Source of the DNA: JAJFHI01 sp050633705
GTDB lineage: Bacteria > Pseudomonadota > Alphaproteobacteria > Rhizobiales > Hyphomicrobiaceae
Length of the DNA: 64,000 nt
Assembly: GCA_050633705.1 (NCBI GenBank)
Contig: JBOEGZ010000005.1
Coordinates: 124,001-188,000 of the forward strand
Direction: 5' to 3'
Shown: piece after piece, positions 9,484 to 17,414 of the stretch
Layout: each line of letters opens with the position of its first letter
Position numbering within the stretch: position 1 is the first letter of the stretch
Notes under the pieces: model-generated
What the model was told of the DNA's origin: nothing
Seen by the model: only the letters and a program-made list of their open reading frames with translations
Databases searched by the model: none
Made by a program: the position numbers and the translations under genes

Positions 9484-9976
9484 ATTCGGTAAAACCCCCG
9501 GCGTATAAATTACACGAGCACTGATTTGTTTCGCTCTAAAAGTCGGAACACACTTGCGTTCTTCACTTGCCTCTAAAAGGACTGATGAAAGGCTTGCGTA
9601 CAAGTGAAAAGATGGCGCATCCTCAGCCCAACACGCCACATGTCACGAAAGAGCAACGTTATTGAAATTGTGATGAAATTTGGCGCAATCAGCGGCGAGT
9701 CAGGTCATTTTTTTTGCATTCTTTTTGATCCCCTTGATCAAATTTTGTGCAAAAGTAAAAGCTTCTGATCTGAGGTTTATCTCAGGAGAAGACACGCGCG
9801 ATTGGCTTTTGGCGACGTGCGTCATCGTGGCAGATATTGCGAGTCGAATTTGACCACCAATTTGTTCTGATCTATCGCCAAATACTCCCAAACACTTATA
9901 CATCGCTGGTAAAAGGTACTATGATGCAACATACTTCGATGCTTCTTTTTTTATTTTATTTCTAGAGCCTGGATCT
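9484..9976. other. intergenic region between porin and reductase genes
   Basis: A 493-base divergent promoter region. No supported coding sequence: a 67-codon leftward frame at 9700-9903 has no family pattern. Features seen are an inverted repeat TCACTTG (9563-9569) / CAAGTGA (9601-9607), the dyad TTTGATC-CCCTT-GATCAAA near 9724-9742, a small hairpin CTGAG-gtttat-CTCAG near 9770, and a T-rich run at 9944-9960 just before the reductase gene. The dyad resembles, but does not match, an FNR site because its spacing is wrong. Confidence 0.5.
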
Positions 9977-10714
9977 ATGACAGAGCAATCAACTCCGGGA
10001 ACAGTCTTGATTACAGGGGCTGCCTACAGGATCGGTCGTGCCATCGCTGAGCGTTTTGCCGCAAATGGCTGGAATGTTGGGGTGCACTATCGAAATTCCC
10101 GCGATGCAGCCGAGCAAATTGTAAAACAAATTGAGAGCAACGGAGGTCGTGCAGCAGCAATAAGGGCTGATCTGTGTGACCCAATACAGGTTTCCCGTCT
10201 CATTCCAGACTGTGCGGCAAAACTTGAGGCGCCGACATGCCTAATCAACAACGCCTCTGAATTTCATGATGACACGATTAGCTCGCTGAGCAACGATTTG
10301 TGGGACACGCAATTCGACGCCAATCTCAAAGCACCGATTTTCCTCGCACAAGCGTTTGTCGAACATTTGCCCCAAGATCGTTCGGGCAACATTATCAACA
10401 TCGTAGATCAACGTGTTTGGAACATTTGTCCGGAGTACTTTTCCTACACCATTTCAAAATCCGCGTTGTGGACGGCAACAAAAATGTTGGCTCAGACGCT
10501 CGCCCCGCGCATCCGCGTCAACGCGATCGGACCTGGGCCCGTGCTGCAAAGCGTTTATCAAACGGAAGAAGAATTCAACGCTGAATGGCAGAAAACACTA
10601 TTGAAACGTGCACCTAAACTTGATGAGATTACAGACGCCGCGATCTTTATCCTGCAAGCTCATGCGATGACAGGACAAATGATTACTCTCGATAGCGGGC
10701 AGCACCTCACCTAG
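9977..10714 (+). CDS. short-chain dehydrogenase, pteridine reductase (PTR1/FolM)-like
   Basis: NADPH-dependent short-chain dehydrogenase/reductase of 245 residues. The cofactor motif is TGAAYRIG (residues 13-20), where Arg replaces the central glycine-region residue as in PTR1 and FolM. NNAS is at 91-94. The catalytic pair is YTISK (Tyr157, Lys161). The residue 13 positions before the Tyr, normally Ser, is Asp144 (NIVDQRVW), which is the arrangement known from PTR1-type pteridine reductases. The C-terminus has TGQMITLDSGQHL. The likely reaction is reduction of dihydrobiopterin, dihydromonapterin or dihydrofolate; no folate gene is adjacent to support it. The ATG at 9977 follows a weak ribosome site. 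Confidence 0.8.
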   Translation: MTEQSTPGTVLITGAAYRIGRAIAERFAANGWNVGVHYRNSRDAAEQIVKQIESNGGRAAAIRADLCDPIQVSRLIPDCAAKLEAPTCLINNASEFHDDTISSLSNDLWDTQFDANLKAPIFLAQAFVEHLPQDRSGNIINIVDQRVWNICPEYFSYTISKSALWTATKMLAQTLAPRIRVNAIGPGPVLQSVYQTEEEFNAEWQKTLLKRAPKLDEITDAAIFILQAHAMTGQMITLDSGQHLT

Positions 10715-10927
10715 TTGTAAGAGCATCAACTAGCCTGAAAAACACCGAACGCTGTCGCCGACAAATCCAAATTGCCTTATTTCGCCGCGATCTTATCCAA
10801 CTCGTGCCCAAGTGCTCGGCCATAAGAATCACGGGCACCAAAACTTCGTAAACCAGTCGTTAACGTTAAGCGGCTTTAATCATACGAAGGTTTGCATGGA
10901 TCCGCGCCGTCGGATCCGCGTAGGGAA

Positions 10928-12157
10928 ATGGATAATCGTATGATATTTCGCGCTACAGCTTCGCTGTTCGTTGGGCTTTTTACATGTATGGCGCTGCCAA
11001 CATTAGCTAAAGCCGCAAAGCTTCCACCAATTGTCGTTTCCAAGAACAACACCGTTCCTCAATGTGTTACGCCAGGCCGCTTGATGGCCTTTCTGAAAGA
11101 TCGAAACAAGCAGCTTTCGCCTCAGTTTTCTTCGATCGCAACGGAATATATGCGCCACGGCGAAGATCTTGGCATACGTTGGGATATCGCCTTTTTCCAG
11201 ATGCTGGTTGAAACTGGCAGTCTGAAGTTTCGCGGTGATGTCAGATCACGTCAAAACAATTTCGCAGGCCTTGGGGCAACCGGCCGAGGTGCCCGAGGCG
11301 AATCTTTCAAAACCGTTGGTCTTGGCGCGCGTGCACACATGCAGCACACCCTGATGTATTCCGGCAAGTATGTCGAAGACCCGGTCGCAGAACGCACACG
11401 CAAAGTGCAGCAATGGAAAGTCCTCGACAAGTGGATCAAGCGCCTGCCAAAGCCCGTAACGTTCACGCACCTGACGCGTAAATGGTCACCAACAGACCGC
11501 GGGTACTCAAACGATATTAAATCTGTCGCAGATCGCTTCTTTGAGTCTTACTGCGATCGCCCCGATCCTCAACCGCAACTGGTCGCACTTGCTCGCGGTG
11601 GTAAAGCCACAAAAACCGCAGACAACAAACTACAGACCACAAAGGGTGAAAAACTCGCAGCAGCAGCCATCGAGCGTGGTCGCAAAGATGAAACGCCACG
11701 CTCAAGCCTTGGTGGCGCATCATTGGCCGAAGGTCTCTCCAAATCCTACAGCAATGGCTCTGCCAGCCAGGCACCAAGCTATAAGGTCATCAATAACAGT
11801 GAAACCGAACGCGCTGACACACCCTCAGTAACGCCAACGCTGCCGTCGGAAAATAACGCTGGCACGGTCAAGAATACAGCAATCACCGGTGCTGGTGCCG
11901 CCGCCGCGATTGCCCAACCGGGCAAATGCCGTGTTTGGACAGCGAGCTACGGCGGAGGCAAAGCTGTCATAATCAAAGCCGCGTCCGACGGAATGACAAA
12001 CTTTACTGTTCTTGACGTTAACAAGGGTCGAGAAGATCGCGAAGCCAACGCCTACATTACGGCCTATGCCAAAGGTGGAACTGCGATCGCAAAATTCGAC
12101 ACACAAGACGCAGCACTCGACAAAGCCTTCGAGCTTTGCCCAGAAAAAAATAACTAA
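10928..12157 (+). CDS. secreted glucosaminidase-domain protein
   Basis: Predicted periplasmic peptidoglycan hydrolase of the glucosaminidase (GH73-like) family. A signal peptide ends after TLAKA (about residue 29). The catalytic domain (about residues 50-210) has GIRWDIAFFQMLVETG with the likely catalytic Glu near residue 95, NNFAGLGATG, and VGLGARAHMQHTLMYSG. The central third (about 220-325) is low-complexity, rich in Ala/Lys/Ser/Thr. The C-terminal about 80 residues form a small domain beginning GKCRVWTASYGGGKAVI and ending in a Cys-containing helix. Start uncertain: ATG 10928 or ATG 10940, with AGGG just upstream. It is followed by a strong terminator. The role would be wall turnover. Confidence 0.82.
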   Translation: MDNRMIFRATASLFVGLFTCMALPTLAKAAKLPPIVVSKNNTVPQCVTPGRLMAFLKDRNKQLSPQFSSIATEYMRHGEDLGIRWDIAFFQMLVETGSLKFRGDVRSRQNNFAGLGATGRGARGESFKTVGLGARAHMQHTLMYSGKYVEDPVAERTRKVQQWKVLDKWIKRLPKPVTFTHLTRKWSPTDRGYSNDIKSVADRFFESYCDRPDPQPQLVALARGGKATKTADNKLQTTKGEKLAAAAIERGRKDETPRSSLGGASLAEGLSKSYSNGSASQAPSYKVINNSETERADTPSVTPTLPSENNAGTVKNTAITGAGAAAAIAQPGKCRVWTASYGGGKAVIIKAASDGMTNFTVLDVNKGREDREANAYITAYAKGGTAIAKFDTQDAALDKAFELCPEKNN

Positions 12158-12211
12158 AAAATTAAGTGCATCTGCCGCAACGAGGCAGAAAAGTGCATTC
12201 GTGATCAAAAC

Positions 12212-12246
12212 CGCGCCTTGAAGCTTTCGCTTCAGGCGCGTTTTTG
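12212..12246 (+). terminator. intrinsic terminator of the glucosaminidase gene
   Basis: The arms CGCGCC-T-TGAAGC and GCTTCAGGCGCG pair almost perfectly (one bulged T) around a TTTC loop and are followed by TTTTT. It lies 55 bases after the stop codon. Confidence 0.9.
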
Positions 12247-12284
12247 TCTCTGTTCATCTCACGAATGGCATCTCGCCACTGGAT

Positions 12285-14258
12285 TTAGCCACTACGTTCA
12301 TTGAAGAAGTCATAAATTTTCTGCGCCATCTCCGCTGAAATTCCGTCAACGGTCTTGAGGTCGTCAACACCAGCACGTGATACAGATTTGGCCGAGCCAA
12401 AATGTTTTAGAAGCGCCCTTTTGCGTGCTGGTCCAATGCCATCGATTTCATCCAGAGGGTTGGCACTTATTGCTTTGGCGCGTTTTGCACGATGCGTTCC
12501 AATTGCAAATCGGTGGGCTTCATCGCGCAACCGCTGAACAAAATAAAGCACCGGATCGCGCGGCTCCAGCATAATCGGGCGATCCAGGCCAGGGCGATAA
12601 AAGTGCTCGCGTCCGGCATCGCGATCAGGTCCCTTAGCAACGCCAATCAACACAATGTCTTCTAATCCAACTTCTGCCAACACCTCACAAGCCACCGCCA
12701 ATTGACCAGCACCGCCGTCGATCAAGACGACATCCGGACGATTTGGAAAAATTTCTTCAGACCCCGAAACTTCGCCAGAATCTGCCTCCCCCAAAGATCG
12801 ATTTTGGACTTCTCCAGCATCGCTTTCTTCTTTTGCAAGGCGCTTGAAACGTCGGGTTAAGACCTCCCGCATCATGGCATAATCATCACCTGGGGCAATA
12901 TTTTCAGATTTGATATTGAATTTCCGGTAGTGAGCTTTGGCGAACCCATCAGCTCCGGCAACAATCATTCCACCAACCGCGTTGCTGCCCGAGATATGGC
13001 TGTTGTCATAAACTTCGATACGCTGCGGCGCAGCCTCCAATTCGAAGCGCTCCTTCAAGCCCTCGAGCAATTTTGCTTGCGAGGCACTTTCTGCCATTTT
13101 GCGACCAAGCGCTTCCTTGGCGTTAGATAAAGCATGGGCTACAACATCGGCCTTTGGCCCACGCTTTGGCTGGACAATTTCGACCTTGCGTCCAGCTTTG
13201 GTCGAAAGCGCTTCAACGAGTAATGCCCTGCTTGGCACATCGTTACTGAGCAATATGAGACGAGGAACAGGTTTGTCGTCGTAGAACTGGGCAATGAAAC
13301 TGTCCATGACATCGCCAAGCTCAAGTGCTTTGTCAGCGCGTGGAAAATACGCCCGATTGCCCCAGTTTTGGCCCGTGCGGAAAAAGAACACCTGGATGCA
13401 GGTTTGACCGCCCTGTTGGAAACCGGCGAAAATGTCGGCCTCTTCGACGCCATCAAGATTGATCGACTGATCTGACGTCACATGCGCCAACGCCCAAAGG
13501 CGGTTGCGGAATTTGGCCGCCCGTTCAAACTCTAACTTTTCTGCCGCTTCATGCATCAACGTTTGATACATCTCGCGCACATTTTGGCTTTCCCCTTTGA
13601 GAAAACTCACAGCTTCTTTCACCAGCTCATCATAATCTTCTCGGCTGATCTCGCCGGTGCATGGGGCCGAACAGCGTTTGATTTGATACAACAAGCAAGG
13701 CCGTGTGCGACTGTCATAGACACTGTCAGAACATGTACGCAGCAAGAATGCTCGCTGAAGCATGTTGATGGTCCGATTGACAGCGCCAGCAGAGGCAAAA
13801 GGTCCAAAGTAATCGCCTTTGCGATTGCGTGCGCCGCGATGTTTCAGAATTTGTGGCGCTTCGTGATCGTGCGCCAATAAAATATAGGGAAACGACTTGT
13901 CGTCGCGCATGAGCACGTTGAACGTTGGACGAAAGCGTTTGATTAAGTTGGCTTCGAGAAGCAGGGCTTCAGCTTCCGTACGAACGGTCACGAATTCCAT
14001 CGAAACTGTTTCTGTTATCATTCGCGCGATGCGGTTTGTGTGACCACCAAGACGGGCGTAATTCGAAACTCGGTTTTTTAGGCTGCGCGCCTTGCCAACA
14101 TAGATGACATCGCCAGCCTGATTGAGCATGCGATAAACGCCAGGACTGGATGGCAAGGTTTTGAGATAACCGGCAATGACATCCGGCCCTTTGGTCTGTG
14201 CAACAGGGCAGGCATCGTCTTTGGCGATGCGTTTGTTTTCATTTTCTGCGTCGGTCAT
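12285..14258 (-). CDS. uvrC: excinuclease ABC subunit C
   Basis: Cytosolic nuclease of UvrABC nucleotide excision repair that makes both incisions around a lesion. Domains in order: N-terminal GIY-YIG nuclease (about residues 33-115; SSPGVYRMLN, VIYVGKARSLKNRV), Cys-containing segment CLLYQIKRCSAPC near residue 185, UVR domain that contacts UvrB (about 220-255), the RNase H-like 5'-nuclease half (YDNSHISGSNAVGGMIV; PDVVLIDGGAGQLAVA), and a C-terminal helix-hairpin-helix pair (IDGIGPARKRALLKHFG; VDGISAEMAQKIYDFF). Length 657 is normal. A short acidic insertion (about 475-500, DAGEVQNRSLGEADSGEV) is lineage-variable. It precedes pgsA-moaDE at a distance, an arrangement familiar in rhizobia. Confidence 0.97.
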   Translation of the reverse strand: MTDAENENKRIAKDDACPVAQTKGPDVIAGYLKTLPSSPGVYRMLNQAGDVIYVGKARSLKNRVSNYARLGGHTNRIARMITETVSMEFVTVRTEAEALLLEANLIKRFRPTFNVLMRDDKSFPYILLAHDHEAPQILKHRGARNRKGDYFGPFASAGAVNRTINMLQRAFLLRTCSDSVYDSRTRPCLLYQIKRCSAPCTGEISREDYDELVKEAVSFLKGESQNVREMYQTLMHEAAEKLEFERAAKFRNRLWALAHVTSDQSINLDGVEEADIFAGFQQGGQTCIQVFFFRTGQNWGNRAYFPRADKALELGDVMDSFIAQFYDDKPVPRLILLSNDVPSRALLVEALSTKAGRKVEIVQPKRGPKADVVAHALSNAKEALGRKMAESASQAKLLEGLKERFELEAAPQRIEVYDNSHISGSNAVGGMIVAGADGFAKAHYRKFNIKSENIAPGDDYAMMREVLTRRFKRLAKEESDAGEVQNRSLGEADSGEVSGSEEIFPNRPDVVLIDGGAGQLAVACEVLAEVGLEDIVLIGVAKGPDRDAGREHFYRPGLDRPIMLEPRDPVLYFVQRLRDEAHRFAIGTHRAKRAKAISANPLDEIDGIGPARKRALLKHFGSAKSVSRAGVDDLKTVDGISAEMAQKIYDFFNERSG

Positions 14259-14574
14259 CGCGTGTGTTCTGGAAACAGAGGATAAGGCTTATTCAGATGT
14301 TTTGTTATACTCTAAACGGGTTTCAGTCCTGGTAAGACCACTTGGTTGGTATCCGACTTTGTAAAGAAGCGAAATGACCGGGCCCAGATCGTCAACAACG
14401 ATAAGCTGTAAGCTTTGAACCGTTTGACAGATAACACGTCGCATTGTGATCACGCACCACAAAAACAGCCACATTCCAGCCACGTGAGTTGGGCTTATTG
14501 GAAATCGTTCATAGACAATTGGGAAGCGGCGGAAAAGAAGTTTGTATCGATACTTCAAGCCCTAGAAACATCCA
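14259..14574. other. divergent intergenic region, uvrC / secreted protein
   Basis: A 316-base gap between the uvrC start and the rightward secreted-protein gene. It should contain both promoters. I see no SOS box of the alphaproteobacterial GTTC-N7-GTTC type, no hairpin of note and no coding sequence. Confidence 0.4.
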
Positions 14575-15639
14575 ATGAACAGATTTCATCCAAGAGCCAT
14601 GTCGATATGTGCGGGGCTTTCCCTCGCCACGTTGGCAGGCGTTCATTTGCCAACACCTGGCCATGCTCAGACGTCACGCGCTGAAAACCCTGAGCACCGC
14701 AACATTGCCGTTGAAACCGGCTCCATCACACGTCAAAGCACACGCCAAGCAGGCCAGAAGTTTGCCAAGGCCGAGGATGTTTTGGCATTCATCAACGGTT
14801 ATAACGAAAACATGGAGCCAGACCGCGTTCCTGATGCGGTGCATGCCATGCGTCGTTTTGGAATGCTGCGGGACCCGGAACAGGCGGGCATTTACATCGG
14901 CTTTATTGCCGGTGTCATTGGAGACAACCAGACCAACGCCCGCAACCTGATTGAGCGGATGTTTCCACTGCCGCCAGCCGCCCAGGTCGTCCTCATCAAA
15001 GCCATTGCCTATTCCCAGTTGCCAGATTGGAAGACAATGCTTGGAGAATTTGCCGAACGCATGCCGGCACGACGTGTGTTGATCAAGCGCTACCTCTATC
15101 AAGGTGGCAAAACGCTTTTTGATCTTTCGATGAAATCTAGCCCGCAAGTCATCGATACACACTGGGGCCGGTATTTTGCGACCGGGCGCTATGAAGCAGC
15201 ACTTCCGATTATCTCCGTGTTGGCTTGGGCAACGGACAAAGATGACCTGGAAAAACTCACGATCGGCTCCATGGCTAAGTGGACCTTAGCCTCAAACGCC
15301 GCGCGTGATAAAAACCTGCTCGATTTGTTCAAAAGCGAATTGAACCATCAACCAGAGAATATCCGTCTTGAGCTGCGCGAAATCATCGAGGCTGCCGAAA
15401 CCTTTGAATTGTCAGCCATTCGCAAGAGGGCCCTTGGCGCCATCGACACATTGAAGGCCAAGGGCCCCGAAAGCAGCCGAAATCTTGCCTGGTGGGGCGA
15501 CACCGGGGTGACAACGCTGGCTGTCGGATGCGTGGTTGCAAGCGCACTCGGCCAGGTTCAGCTCGGGCTACCTTGCGTAATCGGAGGGGCACTTTCCCAG
15601 GCTGCCGTTGGCTATTATAAGAGAACCCTGACGAAGTAG
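14575..15639 (+). CDS. hypothetical secreted helical protein
   Basis: Not assigned to a named family. The 354-residue product begins with a signal peptide (about 1-31, ending PTPGHAQ). The mature part is strongly helical (VLAFINGYNENMEPDRV, AVHAMRRFGMLRDPEQ, ELREIIEAAETFELS), resembling an all-alpha repeat domain. Near the C-terminus is a second hydrophobic stretch with two cysteines (TTLAVGCVVASALGQ then LGLPCVIGG, about 312-345), which could be a membrane hairpin or tail anchor. The ATG at 14575 follows a weak ribosome site. It sits between uvrC and pgsA; no functional link can be claimed. Confidence 0.7.
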   Translation: MNRFHPRAMSICAGLSLATLAGVHLPTPGHAQTSRAENPEHRNIAVETGSITRQSTRQAGQKFAKAEDVLAFINGYNENMEPDRVPDAVHAMRRFGMLRDPEQAGIYIGFIAGVIGDNQTNARNLIERMFPLPPAAQVVLIKAIAYSQLPDWKTMLGEFAERMPARRVLIKRYLYQGGKTLFDLSMKSSPQVIDTHWGRYFATGRYEAALPIISVLAWATDKDDLEKLTIGSMAKWTLASNAARDKNLLDLFKSELNHQPENIRLELREIIEAAETFELSAIRKRALGAIDTLKAKGPESSRNLAWWGDTGVTTLAVGCVVASALGQVQLGLPCVIGGALSQAAVGYYKRTLTK

Positions 15640-15841
15640 CCTCCCGAGCGTCCCGCGCCAGCATTGTTCAAGTCTCATTCCATCACATTGTGGGTAGGGG
15701 AATTATTTTTCCTATTCCTGGGATAAGCCTTAATGCTACAGGCGAAAATTGAGTCCCCATGAGCCATATTTGAGCATGGCCCGTTGTGCATGATAAAGCT
15801 TGCCCATTGACGGGCTGAATTACGGATGATCTACCAAACCA

Positions 15842-16429
15842 ATGGAGCAAACTGCCTCACGAGCCGTGGCCACGAACTGGCCAAATATCTTGACCTATGG
15901 GCGCATCATTGCCGTGCCAGCGGTGGTCGGATGCCTGTTTTTCCTGCATGGCGATCTGGCACGTTGGGCAGCGCTCGGCCTGTTCACCGCCGCCTGTATC
16001 ACCGACTGGCTTGATGGTTACCTCGCCCGCGCGTTGTCACAACAGTCATCCTTAGGCGCCATGCTTGACCCGATTGCTGATAAATTACTTGTCGGTGCGG
16101 TTTTGTTGATGCTGGTCTACGATGGCACCATCGGTGGCATTGCAATTTGGGCGACCATTATCATCATGTGCCGCGAAATTCTCGTTTCCGGGTTGCGTGA
16201 GTTCCTGGCTGAACTCAATGTCAAAGTCCATGTGACCGAGTTGGCCAAATGGAAGACCACAGTACAGATGGTTGCCCTCGGATTTCTAATTGGTGGCCCT
16301 GCAGCTGAAGATACAGTTCCTGGAATTACAGCGACCGGTACTGGCTTGTTGTGGGTTGCAGCCTTGCTAACATTGTGGACGGGCTACGATTATTTGAAAG
16401 CAGCCGTACGGCATGCAATAGAGCAATGA
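15842..16429 (+). CDS. pgsA: CDP-diacylglycerol--glycerol-3-phosphate 3-phosphatidyltransferase
   Basis: Integral membrane enzyme that makes phosphatidylglycerol phosphate from CDP-diacylglycerol and glycerol-3-phosphate, the committed step to phosphatidylglycerol and cardiolipin. The CDP-alcohol phosphatidyltransferase motif (DG..AR........G...D...D) is intact within DWLDGYLARALSQQSSLG then AMLDPIADK (about residues 58-84). The N-terminal WPNILTYGRIIAVP is typical of PgsA, and about five membrane segments are visible. Length 195 is normal. The stop codon overlaps the moaD start (ATGA), so moaD is translationally coupled. Confidence 0.93.
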   Translation: MEQTASRAVATNWPNILTYGRIIAVPAVVGCLFFLHGDLARWAALGLFTAACITDWLDGYLARALSQQSSLGAMLDPIADKLLVGAVLLMLVYDGTIGGIAIWATIIIMCREILVSGLREFLAELNVKVHVTELAKWKTTVQMVALGFLIGGPAAEDTVPGITATGTGLLWVAALLTLWTGYDYLKAAVRHAIEQ

Positions 16430-16740
16430 ACAAGATGTTAGACAAAACACCAGAGCAACAACCGGTCGACAAAAGCCGCACCCTCAAGCTTGTTTATTTC
16501 GCTTGGGTTCGTGAGCGCGTTGGCTTGAGCACTGAAACGGCAACTGTTCCAAAAGACGTTGAGACGATCTTGGACCTCATGGCCTGGCTTGGCGAACGAG
16601 GACCAGAGTACGCCGAAGTCTTTTGCGATAAAAAAGACGTCATCAGAGCTGCAATTAATCAAACACACGTCGCCCCTGAAACCATGCTTGGCGACGATGC
16701 ACGGGAAATCGCGTTCTTTCCACCTGTCACCGGAGGCTAG
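16426..16740 (+). CDS. moaD: molybdopterin synthase small subunit MoaD
   Basis: Sulfur-carrier subunit of molybdopterin synthase, which donates sulfur from a C-terminal thiocarboxylate to form the dithiolene of the molybdenum cofactor. The ubiquitin-like sequence runs from TLKLVYFAWVRERVGL to the terminal PPVTGG; the invariant Gly-Gly end is present. 104 residues from the ATG overlapping the pgsA stop, or 101 from the Met at 16435; a 15-residue polar N-terminal extension precedes the fold. The motif EIAFFPPVTGG is diagnostic. It lies eight bases ahead of moaE, and the two products form one heterotetramer. Confidence 0.93.
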   Translation: MNKMLDKTPEQQPVDKSRTLKLVYFAWVRERVGLSTETATVPKDVETILDLMAWLGERGPEYAEVFCDKKDVIRAAINQTHVAPETMLGDDAREIAFFPPVTGG

Positions 16741-16748
16741 GTCACACG

Positions 16749-17204
16749 ATGGCAGTCCGTGTTCAAACAGAAGATTTCAACATCAACGAAGAAATTAAGA
16801 CTTTGACCGCTGGTCGCACCGATATTGGCGCCGTGGCCACGTTTACTGGACTTGTGCGCGGACAAGCGGCAGATCAAGCAATCCAGTCGATGACATTGGA
16901 ACACTATCCCGGAATGACGGAAGCCGAGCTTGCACGCGTTGAAGCCGAGGCCCTCCGGCGCTTTCCGTTAACGGCAAGCTTGATCATACACCGTGTTGGC
17001 GAACTCGCCCCTGGCGACAACATCGTATTGGTGATTGCAGCCTCGCCACACCGAAAAGCCGCATTCGAAGGTGCCGAATTCCTGATGGACTACCTCAAAA
17101 CAAGTGCACCATTTTGGAAAAAAGAAGCTGGTTCTGATGGCCAGGCCAATTGGGTCGATGCGCGCGAATCCGACACCACAGCAAGCGAACGCTGGCGCAC
17201 CTAA
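16749..17204 (+). CDS. moaE: molybdopterin synthase catalytic subunit MoaE
   Basis: Large catalytic subunit of molybdopterin synthase, converting precursor Z (cPMP) to molybdopterin with MoaD as sulfur donor. Seen: IGAVATFTGLVRG near the N-terminus, LEHYPGMTEAELARVEAEA, HRVGELAPGDNIVLV, and the active-site segment SPHRKAAFEGAEFLMDYLK with the conserved His-Arg and Lys, followed by APFWKKE. Length 151 is normal. It is the last gene of pgsA-moaD-moaE; 210 bases separate it from the amidase gene, and a CtrA-type site lies in that gap. Confidence 0.95.
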   Translation: MAVRVQTEDFNINEEIKTLTAGRTDIGAVATFTGLVRGQAADQAIQSMTLEHYPGMTEAELARVEAEALRRFPLTASLIIHRVGELAPGDNIVLVIAASPHRKAAFEGAEFLMDYLKTSAPFWKKEAGSDGQANWVDARESDTTASERWRT

Positions 17205-17272
17205 GCCATTGGACTTAAAATCAAAAACAAAAGTCCGCGTATTTTACTTCAAGGCGCGCAATCGATGCTGGT

Positions 17273-17288
17273 TTAACGCCAAATTAAC
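17273..17288. promoter_or_regulatory. perfect CtrA-type binding site
   Basis: TTAA-CGCCAAA-TTAAC matches the full alphaproteobacterial CtrA consensus TTAA-N7-TTAAC with exact spacing. It is centred about 135 bases upstream of the amidase start at 17415 and 70 bases after the moaE stop. In a scan by eye of the intergenic regions I found no other exact match, which makes chance less attractive. Regulation of the amidase by CtrA is an inference. Confidence 0.65.
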
Positions 17289-17414
17289 CCAATGTTAGGG
17301 TTTACAAACACATAAACATAACAAGATCAGACGAAGACCCGCTTATCGCCATCTTCGTTGTGGAAAAGATTACCCCAGGGAATTTTTTGTATTGCGTAGA
17401 CGGGGGTCAACCGC

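Noticed and set aside
9724..9742. FNR box in the porin/reductase gap
   Set aside because: TTGAT and ATCAA are seven bases apart, while FNR needs four.
9700..9903. 67-codon leftward frame in the porin/reductase gap
   Set aside because: No ribosome site or recognisable protein pattern; better explained as promoter DNA.
10860..10879. Cluster of TTAA elements before the glucosaminidase gene as a CtrA site
   Set aside because: The relevant pair is spaced by six bases, not seven, so it does not match the consensus.
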